Shown in pieces: positions 36,995 to 47,259 of a DNA stretch of 64,000 bases. Position numbers and translations under genes: made by a program. The DNA lies in contig NC_081337.1 of NCBI RefSeq assembly GCF_022539665.2, positions 2,890,679 to 2,954,678 of the forward strand, in the 5' to 3' direction. Numbering within the stretch: the first letter of the stretch is position 1; each line of letters starts with the position of its first letter. The notes below the pieces were generated by a model that was not told the origin of the DNA, searched no databases, and was given only the letters and a program-made list of their open reading frames with translations. Source of the stretch: Daphnia carinata. Its lineage: Eukaryota > Arthropoda > Branchiopoda > Diplostraca > Daphniidae.

Positions 36995-38584
36995 ATGGGG
37001 GCGATCATTGTCCAGTCAGCTCAGTACTTTCGCAGCAACTTGGAGATGTGCAAGTTTAACAATGGGATTGTCAGCTTTAAACGGGAAGACCCTAAAGCAG
37101 CCGGAAAAAAGCGGATTAGCGTCGTGTTGATTGTTAGCAGCCTTTGGATGCTTTTGCTGGTAATCACATTGGCTTTTCATTCGAACCACCAAGGTCACCT
37201 CGATAGCGATCCCAAGGAGCCAATGTTATTGGAGCGTGAGCCATCCAATATGTCCATGGAACTGTGCAGCAAAGAAGATGAAATAAAATTTCAAATCTTT
37301 CATACGAATTTCCAGCTCTTCAATGCCACAAAGGATTCCGAGGAGTCGAAAAGGCTACAAACGTCGTTGGTTCAAATCGTCGAGGAGTTCTCCAAAGATT
37401 TTATGGCAGCAAAGATGAGTGTCGGGCAGGTAGAATTTCTAGCCAAGAAATTGAACCAACAATTCGAATATGTAAACCGCTATCTTGAGCGGTATGGAAA
37501 TTCAGTTGACCTTTACAAAGTAATTCAAGAACCACTGAAAACTGTCAGCGAGTTAACAGAGAAAATTGCTCAGCTATACTTTATGATTACCAGTCGATTC
37601 GAAGAGTTGTTTCGCTTGGTAAAACATGTGGCTAACAGCTCCAAGAAGATAGGTAGACTGGAAGGTGCTTTGGGCATTATCAACAGGCAAATGAACACGT
37701 CTGTCTACAGGAGGATGGAGCTCGACATGGCGATGGAATCATTGAAGAATATCAGTGCCGAATTGGATCTGCGTTTACAACGAGATGAAGCTGAACTCAA
37801 AACGGCTTCATTCCAGTGGCAATGGCTGCAAGAAAGACGAAATTCGGCTCATTGCTTTGCGAACTGGGAATGGAACTGGTGGCCTTTCACGTATACTACA
37901 ACATCAGTCTGTTACGGTAGGCCATCAGATGAAGACTGGGCCAATACTAAAGACAGGTTCGAGCAGGCTTTATGGCAAAGCAATTGTTCAACACAAGCAC
38001 TGGTTAACCTACATGAAAAAATGCAAAAATTGGATGAGTTCGATATCGAAATATCAACGACCATTGAAATGCTGGAGAAGAATAAATTAAAACTCGAACA
38101 AAATATGGGCCAATTGAATAGCACGAAAGTCGAAAGCCTCATTCCGCTCAAGCGTGAGACGTGTAAAGTAACAAGAGAGTTGAAGTACCTGTACAATGAT
38201 GCCGGTGCATTTTTCCTAAACGCAAGTTCGCGGTTTGCAGACAGTTTGGCCATTCTGGAAGGTGATTCGTTGGGCAAATTTAGCGACTCCGTGTCCACAT
38301 CCATGTTCGATGACCCTTTCCTGGAATGGAAAAATAGTTTGAGGAAGACCATAGAAGACGTCCAACAAGAAGAGAACAAATATGCTGCCGCTTCCACATT
38401 CCTTTTTGGGCGGAAAGGTATTTCACACTTCGTGAAACAGCTCAAAAAGATAACGAAACGGAAAACAATTCATTCTGTCAATTTGCTGAAACTTTTAGCA
38501 ACTATCAAAAGTTCATTAAATTTAGGTTATAGGAGAAGCAACACGAATTTACAGATATGTGATACCATTAATGCTGATGATTAA
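36995..38584 (+). CDS. Intronless single-pass type II membrane protein, 529 aa, family unknown
   Basis: One uninterrupted frame of 530 codons encodes a protein with a basic stretch (KKR, residues 38-40) followed by one hydrophobic segment (about 41-61), predicting a type II membrane anchor with the bulk outside the cytosol. The remaining roughly 460 residues are charged and mostly helical-looking, with long coiled-coil-like stretches, about eight N-X-S/T sequons, a few cysteines and a tryptophan-rich patch WEWNWWPF near residue 291. Sequons only make sense in the lumen or extracellular space, which agrees with the anchor. No catalytic motif or known domain is recognised. Lack of introns contrasts with intron-dense OPLAH and mRpL3 next door, so it may be a retrocopy or a lineage-restricted gene. 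A polyadenylation signal is about 180 nt downstream. Confidence 0.8.
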   Translation: MGAIIVQSAQYFRSNLEMCKFNNGIVSFKREDPKAAGKKRISVVLIVSSLWMLLLVITLAFHSNHQGHLDSDPKEPMLLEREPSNMSMELCSKEDEIKFQIFHTNFQLFNATKDSEESKRLQTSLVQIVEEFSKDFMAAKMSVGQVEFLAKKLNQQFEYVNRYLERYGNSVDLYKVIQEPLKTVSELTEKIAQLYFMITSRFEELFRLVKHVANSSKKIGRLEGALGIINRQMNTSVYRRMELDMAMESLKNISAELDLRLQRDEAELKTASFQWQWLQERRNSAHCFANWEWNWWPFTYTTTSVCYGRPSDEDWANTKDRFEQALWQSNCSTQALVNLHEKMQKLDEFDIEISTTIEMLEKNKLKLEQNMGQLNSTKVESLIPLKRETCKVTRELKYLYNDAGAFFLNASSRFADSLAILEGDSLGKFSDSVSTSMFDDPFLEWKNSLRKTIEDVQQEENKYAAASTFLFGRKGISHFVKQLKKITKRKTIHSVNLLKLLATIKSSLNLGYRRSNTNLQICDTINADD

Positions 38585-38765
38585 CAAATTTTAATCCATG
38601 GCCAAAGAAATCCTTCTTTGTGTTGTTTTGTTTTTGTACAGTGCTAGTGTCATTGCTCCTATACTATTCTGCGATCTCGTATGGGGCAATGGCATGTTTA
38701 TAGTTGCCCTCTGAAATGTATACTATGCAGTACATTTGTTCGTTGTTTCTTAAATGCAGTTAGCT

Positions 38766-38771
38766 AATAAA
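38766..38771 (+). terminator. Polyadenylation signal AATAAA after the 529-aa gene
   Basis: A canonical AATAAA lies 182 nt after the stop codon, and a second one (GAATAAAAT) about 35 nt further on. Both are suitably placed for a short 3'UTR. Confidence 0.5.
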
Positions 38772-39321
38772 TAGAACCTATATTTTTGCTTCTAAATTAA
38801 AGAATAAAATAACATATTCAAATATTTACTAGCTATCCTTACCTGTTGCATTACTTGTTGGAGGAAACTAACATACACAGCCACAAAGACAACAGCCAGC
38901 CTGCTGTTTGCCCTTTTCTTGGCCTTCAACTGGGTAGCCAAATAAACTTGTGGTATTCGAAGCTTCTTTTTTGGTGATGAAATGAGCTACACTCGTCATT
39001 CAGTAACTTTGTCAGAAAAAGGGTAGGAATAAAGACGGCCAATCAATTTCACCAGGAATAATTTCTTCGTTTCACTTTCGTTTGACGGAACCAATTTTTG
39101 TATTCTTTCAGTATACGCACATTTAGATTTTCACAAATCATATGTTCGCCAGGGTTGCATGATTTTTTACACAATTTTAGCAGTTGCACAATTGCATTTT
39201 GCTTATTTGCTGACAGCACACATTAGTAACAGATTACAGATTGACAATCGCCTCTTTTGAAAGCTTAGCTGAATTAGATTATCGAGTTTCTTTTCTTACC
39301 AATTATGTGACTTCGTGAGAT

Positions 39322-39690
39322 TCACTTTCGGGGGCGTGAGGTGCGACTGGGAATGTAACCACAAATATTGCCTTTCAAATTTGGGTGGCTGATAGCTTTT
39401 AAATCGTATCTCGTCTTCTTTAATACACCACATCTATTTTCATTGGTATAGACGAAGTGAGTACATTCAGGAATTCTGAGGCAAACTCTACCACAGTTTC
39501 CGCTGGTGGCATATGTAGTGGAAAAAAATGATACAATATTTGGATCCATTTGCACAATCTGGAAAGCACAATTTACAGCCCAGAGCGATTGGCCATTGTC
39601 TCCTTGCCTCCACTCGTTCACGGTTGCAGACATCGCCGCCATTATGGCGCTTGAGACAAACAAAAAGGCAATTGGCGCGAAAGATTTCAT
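39322..39690 (-). CDS. Small secreted cysteine-rich protein, PAN/Apple-like
   Basis: A single exon encodes 122 aa. Residues 1-22 form a signal peptide with a hydrophobic core, so the product is secreted. The mature part has six cysteines (41, 66, 70, 76, 87, 110), with the spacing C-x3-C-x5-C-THFVY-x6-C-GVLK typical of PAN/Apple folds, which bind proteins or carbohydrates. Small one-domain secreted proteins of this type are common in crustaceans, as far as I know. The exact ligand is unknown. The gene is divergent from OPLAH, with 900 bp between the start codons. The fold assignment is by motif only; an unrelated cysteine-rich secreted peptide is the alternative. Confidence 0.7.
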   Translation of the reverse strand: MKSFAPIAFLFVSSAIMAAMSATVNEWRQGDNGQSLWAVNCAFQIVQMDPNIVSFFSTTYATSGNCGRVCLRIPECTHFVYTNENRCGVLKKTRYDLKAISHPNLKGNICGYIPSRTSRPRK

Positions 39691-40590
39691 CTTGATGCTA
39701 ATAAGTGAAAAAGAAGTAATCGAATTAGGAAGAAGATAATTCTACTAAAGGGAAATTTGCTCTACTAGAAATTACAGTGAAGTTGTTTTCTATTCTTCTT
39801 TTACGAAAGACTGATACGAAAACGTTGTACGGACTCGGTGTCGGATAGAAGATTCGGGTGCCCGTTGCGCTATTTGTACGATGACACACTATTCGCTGTT
39901 TGCAGATTGCCAGCTCTACAAGTGGTCAACTTAATACTATTGATATTTGGTTAGCATGAGTGTGTTCTGCCAGATGCTTTATGGGTGAACGACATTACCT
40001 TTATGGAATGTCATGAAAATGTAACCTACTTGGTAACAAATTGAAAAAAGAAAATTAAGCGGCCCTAATTCTAATCTGTGCTTTTGAGATTGAAATCAAA
40101 CCCAACCAATTTTCAATACTGCGTTTAGGTTGGCTTGAAGAAATGGCATAAACATGTTGTAATAGCATTTCCATACAATTGGCGAGCTGCTTCAGCATAG
40201 AATACGCTCAAATACCCCGCTAGATCTTTTCCAGTATCGTCTGCTTGACAGCTGATCTTTATACCAAAACAAAACCCATGGGGTCCAAAGTGGAACTTAG
40301 ATTTTTCACTTTTGAATTTGCACCAGAAACGTCGGGACGATAAGAACAGTTTCTCGAACCTACCGAAAATTGTAAAAATTGGCTTAGGCTTCAGAAGACT
40401 TTGCAAAAATACAGAAGACTTCTAACAGAGTAATAGCCTCGTATGAAATCCAAAATATTTTTGAATTCGGATATTAAATAATAGCCCGCTTTTACAAAAG
40501 GTAAGAAAACATGTAAAAGAATTACCTGTAGCAGTAATTTGATCACTTCCAGATCCTGAAGCCTTATTTGATTCACCATTTTTCAGAAAA
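39691..40590. other. Divergent intergenic region before OPLAH
   Basis: It should hold the promoters of the secreted protein (left) and OPLAH (right). The sequence TTTTTCAG directly before AAAAATG at 40591 looks like a splice acceptor, so OPLAH probably has a noncoding first exon here. A minus-strand frame at 40125-40406 (93 codons) has fairly balanced composition but no recognisable family. Confidence 0.5.
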
Positions 40591-43500
40591 ATGCCAGCAG
40601 GGAAATTTAAGTTTGCAATTGATCGTGGTGGAACCTTCACTGATGTCTATGCTATTTGTCCTGACGGAAAAGAAAGAGTCACAAAGCTTTTAAGTGTAGA
40701 TCCTTCGAATTATCCTGATGCACCAAGGGAGGGAATCAGAAGGATTCTTGAAGAAGTCTGTGATTTGTGAAATACTAAAATTCTGAGTTTCACATTATTT
40801 AATTGATTTCTTTGTTGGATTTGTATTATAGGAACTGGGAAACAAAATGCCTGCCAATCAACCCGTGGATACTTCAATGATTGATTGGATTAGAATGGGC
40901 ACAACAGTAGCCACCAATGCTTTGTTAGAACGGAAAGGAGAAAGAATGGCTCTAGTTATAACTTGTGGTTTCAAAGACCTTCTCTACATTGGAAACCAAG
41001 CTAGACCCAAGATTTTTGATCTAGTAAGCGCCATATCCCAGTATTCATTAACACATTACTAGTTTAATCCCCAATATCAATTTTGTATAGAAAATTGAAA
41101 TGCCAGAAGGTTTGTACGAAGCAGTCGTAGAAGCTAAAGAACGTGTCATTTTGGATAGCCCTAAATGCCAGTTAACCACGAAAGGAAGACAGGTAGATGC
41201 AACTAATGGCGAGAAACTGTGGGTCATCGAAGAACTTGATCAAGAGCACCTGAAAAGGGAATTGGAAAAGATCCGCGATAAAGGAATATCGAGCATTGCC
41301 GTTGTGCTGATGCACTCTTACATGTAAATTTTGGCATATTTAAGAACGAAACCAAGAATTGTGGGAATGAGTAACATAATTCTTCTTTCGTCAACAGATA
41401 TCCTGCACACGAGGAAATTATTGAAAAGATTGCACGCAGCGTAGGCATTGAAAGCGTCTCGTTATCGTCCAAGATTATGCCAATGATGCGAATCGTTCCT
41501 CGCGGCTTCACCGCAGCATCGGACGCTTACCTAACGCCTCATATTCAGCGCTATCTGCAGGTTCCTCTTTGGCTTCTGAAAACGACCAATCGTCTTCTCT
41601 TCACTGATTTGTTTTCCAGGGATTTTGCTCTGGATTCAAAAACGAGCTTGATGGTGTTAACGTGCTATTCATGCAAAGCGACGGAGGTTTGACGCCAATG
41701 GATTCATTTAGTGGCTCACGTGCTATTTTATCTGGTCCTGCTGGTGGAGTAGTTGGTTACGCACGTACACTTTATGGATCCGTCTCAAATGGCTTACCTG
41801 TAATCGGTTTTGATATGGGTGGTACTTCAACAGACGTTAGCCGCTACGATGGAGCATGGGAGCATGTCTTTGAAACTACAACTGCTGGTGTAACAATCCA
41901 GGCCCCTCAGGTTCGAATCCTCAGTCTTACGTTGCACAAGTGAATCTATTACATATTTTTTTTTTTCAAAGCTGGATGTGAATACGGTGGCAGCAGGTGG
42001 AGGTTCGATGCTATTTTTCCGTGATGGAATGTTTGTAGTTGGTCCTGACTCAGCAGGAGCTCATCCAGGACCGACGTGTTATAAAAAAGGCGGTCCTCTT
42101 ACTGTGACCGATGCGAACCTTCGTCTTGGCCGTCTTATTCCTGAATATTTTCCCAAGATCTTTGGAAAACATGAGAATGAACCACTGGACTCCGTTGCCA
42201 CTGCCAATGCATTCCAGCAGCTCACCCAACAGGTCAGTCGATGATGAATGATCACTGCCGCACAAAAAAGTCGCAACTAAATCGATTTATCTTTACAGGT
42301 GAATGAGCTCTTTGAAATGACAGAGGAAGAAGTCGCTATGGGTTTTATTAATGTTGCTAATGAGGCAATGTGCCGACCGATCCGTGCACTTACCCAAGCA
42401 AAAGGCCATGATACTTCACGCCACATTTTAGCCTGTTTCGGTGGGGCTGGAGGGCAGCATGCCTGTGCGATTGCTCGTAGTTTAGGCATGAAAGTCGTCC
42501 TTATCCATCGTTATTCTGGGATTTTATCCGCCTATGGCATGGCTCTCGCAGACGTCGTTCGTGAAGAACAAGAGGCTTGTAGTAAACCTTACCAAATGGG
42601 TAAATTGCTTAACAAGGAAATCGAGTTACCTCTGATATATTTTATCTCCATTTCTTCATTTCTAGATAACTTCGAATATATTGATCAGCGGATTGATCTG
42701 TTGTCCAAACGGTGTCGGGAATCGCTAATCAGTCGAGGTTTTCATCCAGATCAAATTCATACCGAGCCGTATCTCCATATGCGGTACGATCGAACTGATT
42801 GCGCTTTGCTTTGTGGTCCAGCGGATCTTAGCAGTTCATCGCGGCAAATGTCCTCGCACGGGGATTTCCTTGAGTCCTTTGTCGAAAAGTGATAGTGCTA
42901 AATTTCAAAAAAAAAAAGAAATCATGCAAGATTGACGTTATGATAATTTCTTTTAGGTACAAAACAGAATTTGGCTTCACCATTGACGAGCGTCCGGTAA
43001 TCGTCGACGATATCCGCGTTCGAGGCATCGCGAAAACGGGCATTCAAACTGCCAAAACTCTCCCGGCTGCAACATCACCAGCTACTTCCGTGACAGTACA
43101 TTAAATTATAACAGGATGTAAAGTCTATTGATTTAAAATTCGTTTGCATTTTTTAGACGAGTTCAATCTACTTTGAAGGCGGGTACAGAGAATGCAGTGT
43201 CTTTCTTCTAAAAGACCTTCTTCCAGGGCATTCCATTCCTGGCCCAGCCATGATTATTGATCAACTTGGAACTATTATTGTCGAACCCAACTCGACAGCT
43301 GAATTGACAGCCCAAGGTGATCTGCGAATTACCATACACGACGCACCAATCAGCAGCATCGGCTTAGAACTTGATGCAGTTCAGCTGTCGATATTCTCAC
43401 ATCGTTTTATGAGCATTGCTGAGCAGATGGGAAGGTAATTTTTCATCTGTCTTTCAACAAATCGTGCTGTTGATAACGTGTTTCTTTTTCGTAAAGAATT

Positions 43501-45590
43501 CTTCAACGCACTTCAGTTTCAACCAATATCAAAGAGCGATTGGACTTCTCGTGCGCTTTGTTCGGGCCAGATGGTGGATTGGTTTCAAATGCTCCGCATA
43601 TTCCCGTCCATCTTGGAGCTATGCAAGAGGCAGTCCAGTACCAAGTAATACATCTTCGAATGCGATTATTAATTGAGATTTTAAGAATTTTTTTTCTGTA
43701 CAGTTACGTGCAAGGGGTAGTGATATACTTCCTGGTGATGTTTTTCTATCAAACCATCCATCAGCCGGTGGCTCTCATCTACCAGATCTTACTGTGATTA
43801 CGCCCGTATTTTGGGAGTATGTTGATTAGATATTCATGTTCGAAATGGAAGTAGCACTTGAGATTCGTCTTTAGAAAGCAACAAAAGCCCGTGTTTTACG
43901 TCGCAAGTCGGGGTCATCACGCTGATATTGGTGGCATTACACCCGGCTCAATGCCTCCGCATTCGCACGTGTTAGATGAAGAAGGCGCTGTTTTCAAAAG
44001 GTTGCCAGCAATTACTACTTGTAATATTAATTAATTTCCTATTATTTATTTACTTGCTTTTCAGCTTTGTGTTGGTACGTGATGGAGTCTTCAGGGAAGC
44101 AGAACTTATTGAAGCGCTGAACGCTCCTGGCAAGGTAGATGTTCCGGGTGCTTCTGGGACCCGCAATTTGCATGATAACTTATCTGACCTCCGTGCTCAA
44201 GTGGCAGCCAATCAAAAGGTGTGTTACGTCTTCGAGGCTTTCCATACAGATGAACAGTTAACTAAACTCCCATGATTCTTAGGGTATCGGCCTAGTAAGC
44301 GAGCTGATGGTCTATTATGGCCTGGAAGTAGTTCAGCAGTATATGGGTTACGTAAGACATAATGCTGAAATGGCGGTACGCTCTTTGCTGAAAGAAGTAG
44401 CTCAAAAGTCTGGCCAAAGACTGGAAGCAGAAGATTTTATGGATGATGGAACGCGTATTTGCTTATCGGTTGCCATAGATCCTAGCCAAGGATCTGCCAC
44501 ATTTGACTTCACGTAATAGCAGTCCTATTTAAATTTTTGGTTAAAATCGGATCCGTCTAACCTTTCGCCTACCTTCCAGGGGTACCGGTTGTCAGGTGTG
44601 GGGAAATACCAATGCTCCTCGCGCCGTGTCGTTGTCTGCTATTATTTACTGTCTTCGTTCTCTCGTAGGTCACGACATTCCACTCAACCAGGTTCGTTCT
44701 CATGTCACCCGCCACAAAACGTCGTCTTTATTTTCTTATTTCTCCATTGAAATAGGGTTGCCTTGTACCAATTCAAGTCATCATTCCGGATGGTTGTCTT
44801 TTGAATCCATATCCCGAAGCCGGAGTAGTTGGTGGTAACGTTTTGACATCCCAGCGGGTGGTAGACGTTGTCCTTAAAGCTTTTGGAGCTTGCGCGGCCT
44901 CACAGGGGTGCATGAACAACATTACCTTTGGAGACGAAACCATGGGCTATTATGAGACCGTAGCAGGAGGCTCAGGCGCTGGGCCCGACTGGAACGGACG
45001 CAGTGGAATACATTCCCACATGACCAACACTCGCATCACTGACGCTGAGGTGCTTGAACGCCGTTATCCAGTCATCTTACGATCTTTTTGTCTGCGAAAC
45101 GGAAGCGGTGGACGTGGCAAGTATCGAGGTGGAGATGGAATCAGCAGGGAATTGCTCTTCCGGCAAACGATGACGCTATCGGTGCTCACAGAGAGACGCG
45201 TGTACGCACCCTATGGATTAGCAGGTGAGGATTTACCTTTCAAATCTGCATAGGTTTCTCAACATTCTGTTCTTTCTCAGGTGGAAGTGATGGTACTAAA
45301 GGCAGCAACTCATTACTTCGACGCAACGGAGTGCTTTTGAATTTGGGAGCGAAATGCTCAATACCTGTTCACGCCGGGGTATGATACTATTAAGCTAAAG
45401 TAATGAAAAATATGCATACCAAACAGCCGTTTTGGAATTGTAGGATAGTTTTAGACTCCTAACTCCTGGTGGGGGAGGATACGGTCTAGAGGACAACGAA
45501 GAGAACAAACCAGTTGCGACAGCCATCGGGACGAAATTCACTGAGAGAGGAAGCGTTTACGAATTCCGTTCGCTACAGGAATCAGCGTAG
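40591..45590 (+). CDS. OPLAH: 5-oxoprolinase (ATP-hydrolysing), complete, 19 exons
   Basis: The enzyme opens 5-oxo-L-proline to L-glutamate using ATP, in the cytosol, as part of the gamma-glutamyl (glutathione) cycle. The exons are 40591-40755, 40832-41023, 41091-41323, 41398-41560, 41620-41910, 41972-42232, 42299-42599, 42666-42888, 42957-43095, 43157-43434, 43497-43644, 43704-43816, 43875-44000, 44065-44218, 44283-44512, 44580-44691, 44756-45224, 45281-45378 and 45444-45590. Every junction keeps frame and the product is 1280 aa (human 1288). The N-terminal half has hydantoinase A features: [12 protein letters not shown] at 8-19, [36 protein letters not shown] and [15 protein letters not shown]. 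The C-terminal half is hydantoinase B-like: [41 protein letters not shown]-like and GGGGYG. Exon 1 uses a weak GTCTGT donor. Introns are about 56-75 nt. Confidence 0.97.
42600..42665 (+). other. OPLAH intron 7: 66 nt, in frame and free of stops
   Basis: This interval has GTAAAT at its 5' end and TTTCTAG at its 3' end, but its length is a multiple of three and it carries no stop, so unspliced mRNA would encode 22 extra residues. Human OPLAH has no matching insertion, which argues for splicing. Retention would give an otherwise intact longer protein. Confidence 0.7.
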
Positions 45591-45636
45591 CAATGGTTCC
45601 AACACAATGTATTGACTAAACAAAGGTATCCGTCCA

Positions 45637-47259
45637 TTACACAGAGATGGAAGGTGAGCCGAAGACATGCAGGCTTGAATCCCAAATGTCTTCCTGTGGT
45701 AGTGTTCCGTCTTCTGGAGGGAAATAGGTTGGATGTGGAGGTGCTTCGGTGAATTTTCTGTAGTGTCATAAGTTTTTTTTTTGTAAGATTTTCAATCTAT
45801 AAAAGAAATAAATTTATTTTAAAGCTAACCTTCGAGGTAAAAGAGTGTCGAAAATCTGTACGATAGAATTTGTGGGTCCTGGCACTGTTCCTTTCACGTA
45901 AATGACGTTGTACTTCATATTAATTCGCACAATCTGTTTGAAAGAAGAAATTATTATTGTTATTTTCAAAAATAATGAACTATTATATTTATCTGCGGGT
46001 TTACTTTGAGACCCCTGCAAAATCGTCTTTCCGAACCCATATGTCCAGGCATTTTTTGACCAGGCCAGACGCGGGCCTTATCTCTACCAGTTCCAATAGT
46101 ACCTCCCCTTCTGTGAAACTTGGTGGCACCGTGAGAAGCTGGGCCGCCTTTGAAACCCCAGCGTTTGACTACACCCTGAAATCCGTAGTCAATCCTGCAA
46201 ACAAAACATGTGTTATGCTAACCCATCGTATACCTTGGACTAGAAGATACCTACGTTTTGCCATAGACATCAACTCCCTGTCCAATGACGAAATGACCTG
46301 CTGTCAATGGAGTACACGGTGGCAAGGCAGCGTTGGGTGTGACGATGAAACGAGCCAATCGTTTCTTGGGCAGGAGACCCACTTCACTGAAAAGGCTGCA
46401 ATATTGTCTTGTAAACTAGAACAAATAAGTCGGACGAATCACTAAATGTTCGGCAAATGAAATACTAGGGATAACCACACTCTTACCTTATCGGGATTTG
46501 TAGCTTCAGCACCCACCACTAAACATCCCAATGGTTTTCTGTTCTTGAACACTTTAGCTCCAATAATGGATTTTGCGTACTCTTCCGGCGGCACGTAACG
46601 AATGACATGATTATCCAAAACCTGTGTAGTATAAAACATTAAGGTATCATTGATAGCATAATTTATAAAGCTTGAAACATACATGAAGCACTGTGCAAAT
46701 AACTTTTGTTCCATCTTTTTGCCACATATGATACATTCCAATGTTTCTTGCTATTACACCACTTCTTTTAGTTTTGGGGTCCCACTCTGTCTTTGCAATG
46801 TCTAGGTCTGAACCTTTGATGGGAGATTTGTTCTTATACTTATCCTGGATAACTTCTCTCACAAAACGCAAATTATCACTTGAAATTTTTTCATCTTCTC
46901 TCTAAAAAAGAATTGGTTGCCCAAAAATTTCACTTAGTTAACAACCCATAATTTAAATAATGGTTGAAGAATTTTTATTTAATACCTGAACATTCTTTAA
47001 CACATGCCAGTAAGGTGGGTGGGTGGTTCTTCTTTTCACCCGGGACATGGTTCGAATTTGCTCATGGTTGAAAAATAACCTTAAAAATCAGATGGAGCCC
47101 ACAAAAATGCATAATTTGTGAAGTTTCTTTCAATAATTTTCATTAATGTTAACCATACCCGACAAGGAAGGGACTCCTGTTCAATGACTGCAACTGGGTT
47201 GCATTAGGCGTTACTATTTTGGGATTAAAGAGTGTCCGTAATAGCCCTAAGGTAGACAT
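45637..47259 (-). CDS. mRpL3: Mitochondrial large-subunit ribosomal protein L3 (uL3m), complete, 8 exons
   Basis: This is a nuclear-encoded protein of the mitochondrial 39S subunit. The exons are 47159-47259, 46986-47079, 46683-46901, 46487-46621, 46255-46415, 46005-46194, 45830-45933 and 45637-45757. All junctions keep frame, giving 374 aa (human 348). Recognisable blocks: [51 protein letters not shown]; the uL3 core [25 protein letters not shown]-like [13 protein letters not shown]; and [11 protein letters not shown]. The N-terminus is basic and hydrophobic, fitting a mitochondrial targeting sequence. The last exon encodes the acidic [17 protein letters not shown] tail typical of the animal protein. 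The gene converges on OPLAH with 46 bp between stops. Introns are short except the one between exons 7 and 8, which also holds the likely OPLAH polyadenylation signal. Confidence 0.95.
45807..45812 (+). terminator. Likely OPLAH polyadenylation signal, inside mRpL3
   Basis: The first AATAAA on the plus strand after the OPLAH stop lies 217 nt downstream, within the last intron of mRpL3 on the opposite strand. If used, the OPLAH 3'UTR overlaps the whole last mRpL3 exon in antisense. Confidence 0.45.

Noticed and set aside
37912-38445. 177-codon minus-strand frame
   Set aside because: It is an antisense shadow of the 529-aa plus-strand gene.
40125-40406. 93-codon minus-strand frame between the PAN-like gene and OPLAH
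   Set aside because: Part has balanced composition, but there is no recognisable domain and it sits in the presumed OPLAH promoter or leader region.
41911-41925. GTTCGAATCC B-box-like motif in OPLAH intron 5
   Set aside because: There is no cloverleaf partner; it is the start of a short spliceosomal intron.
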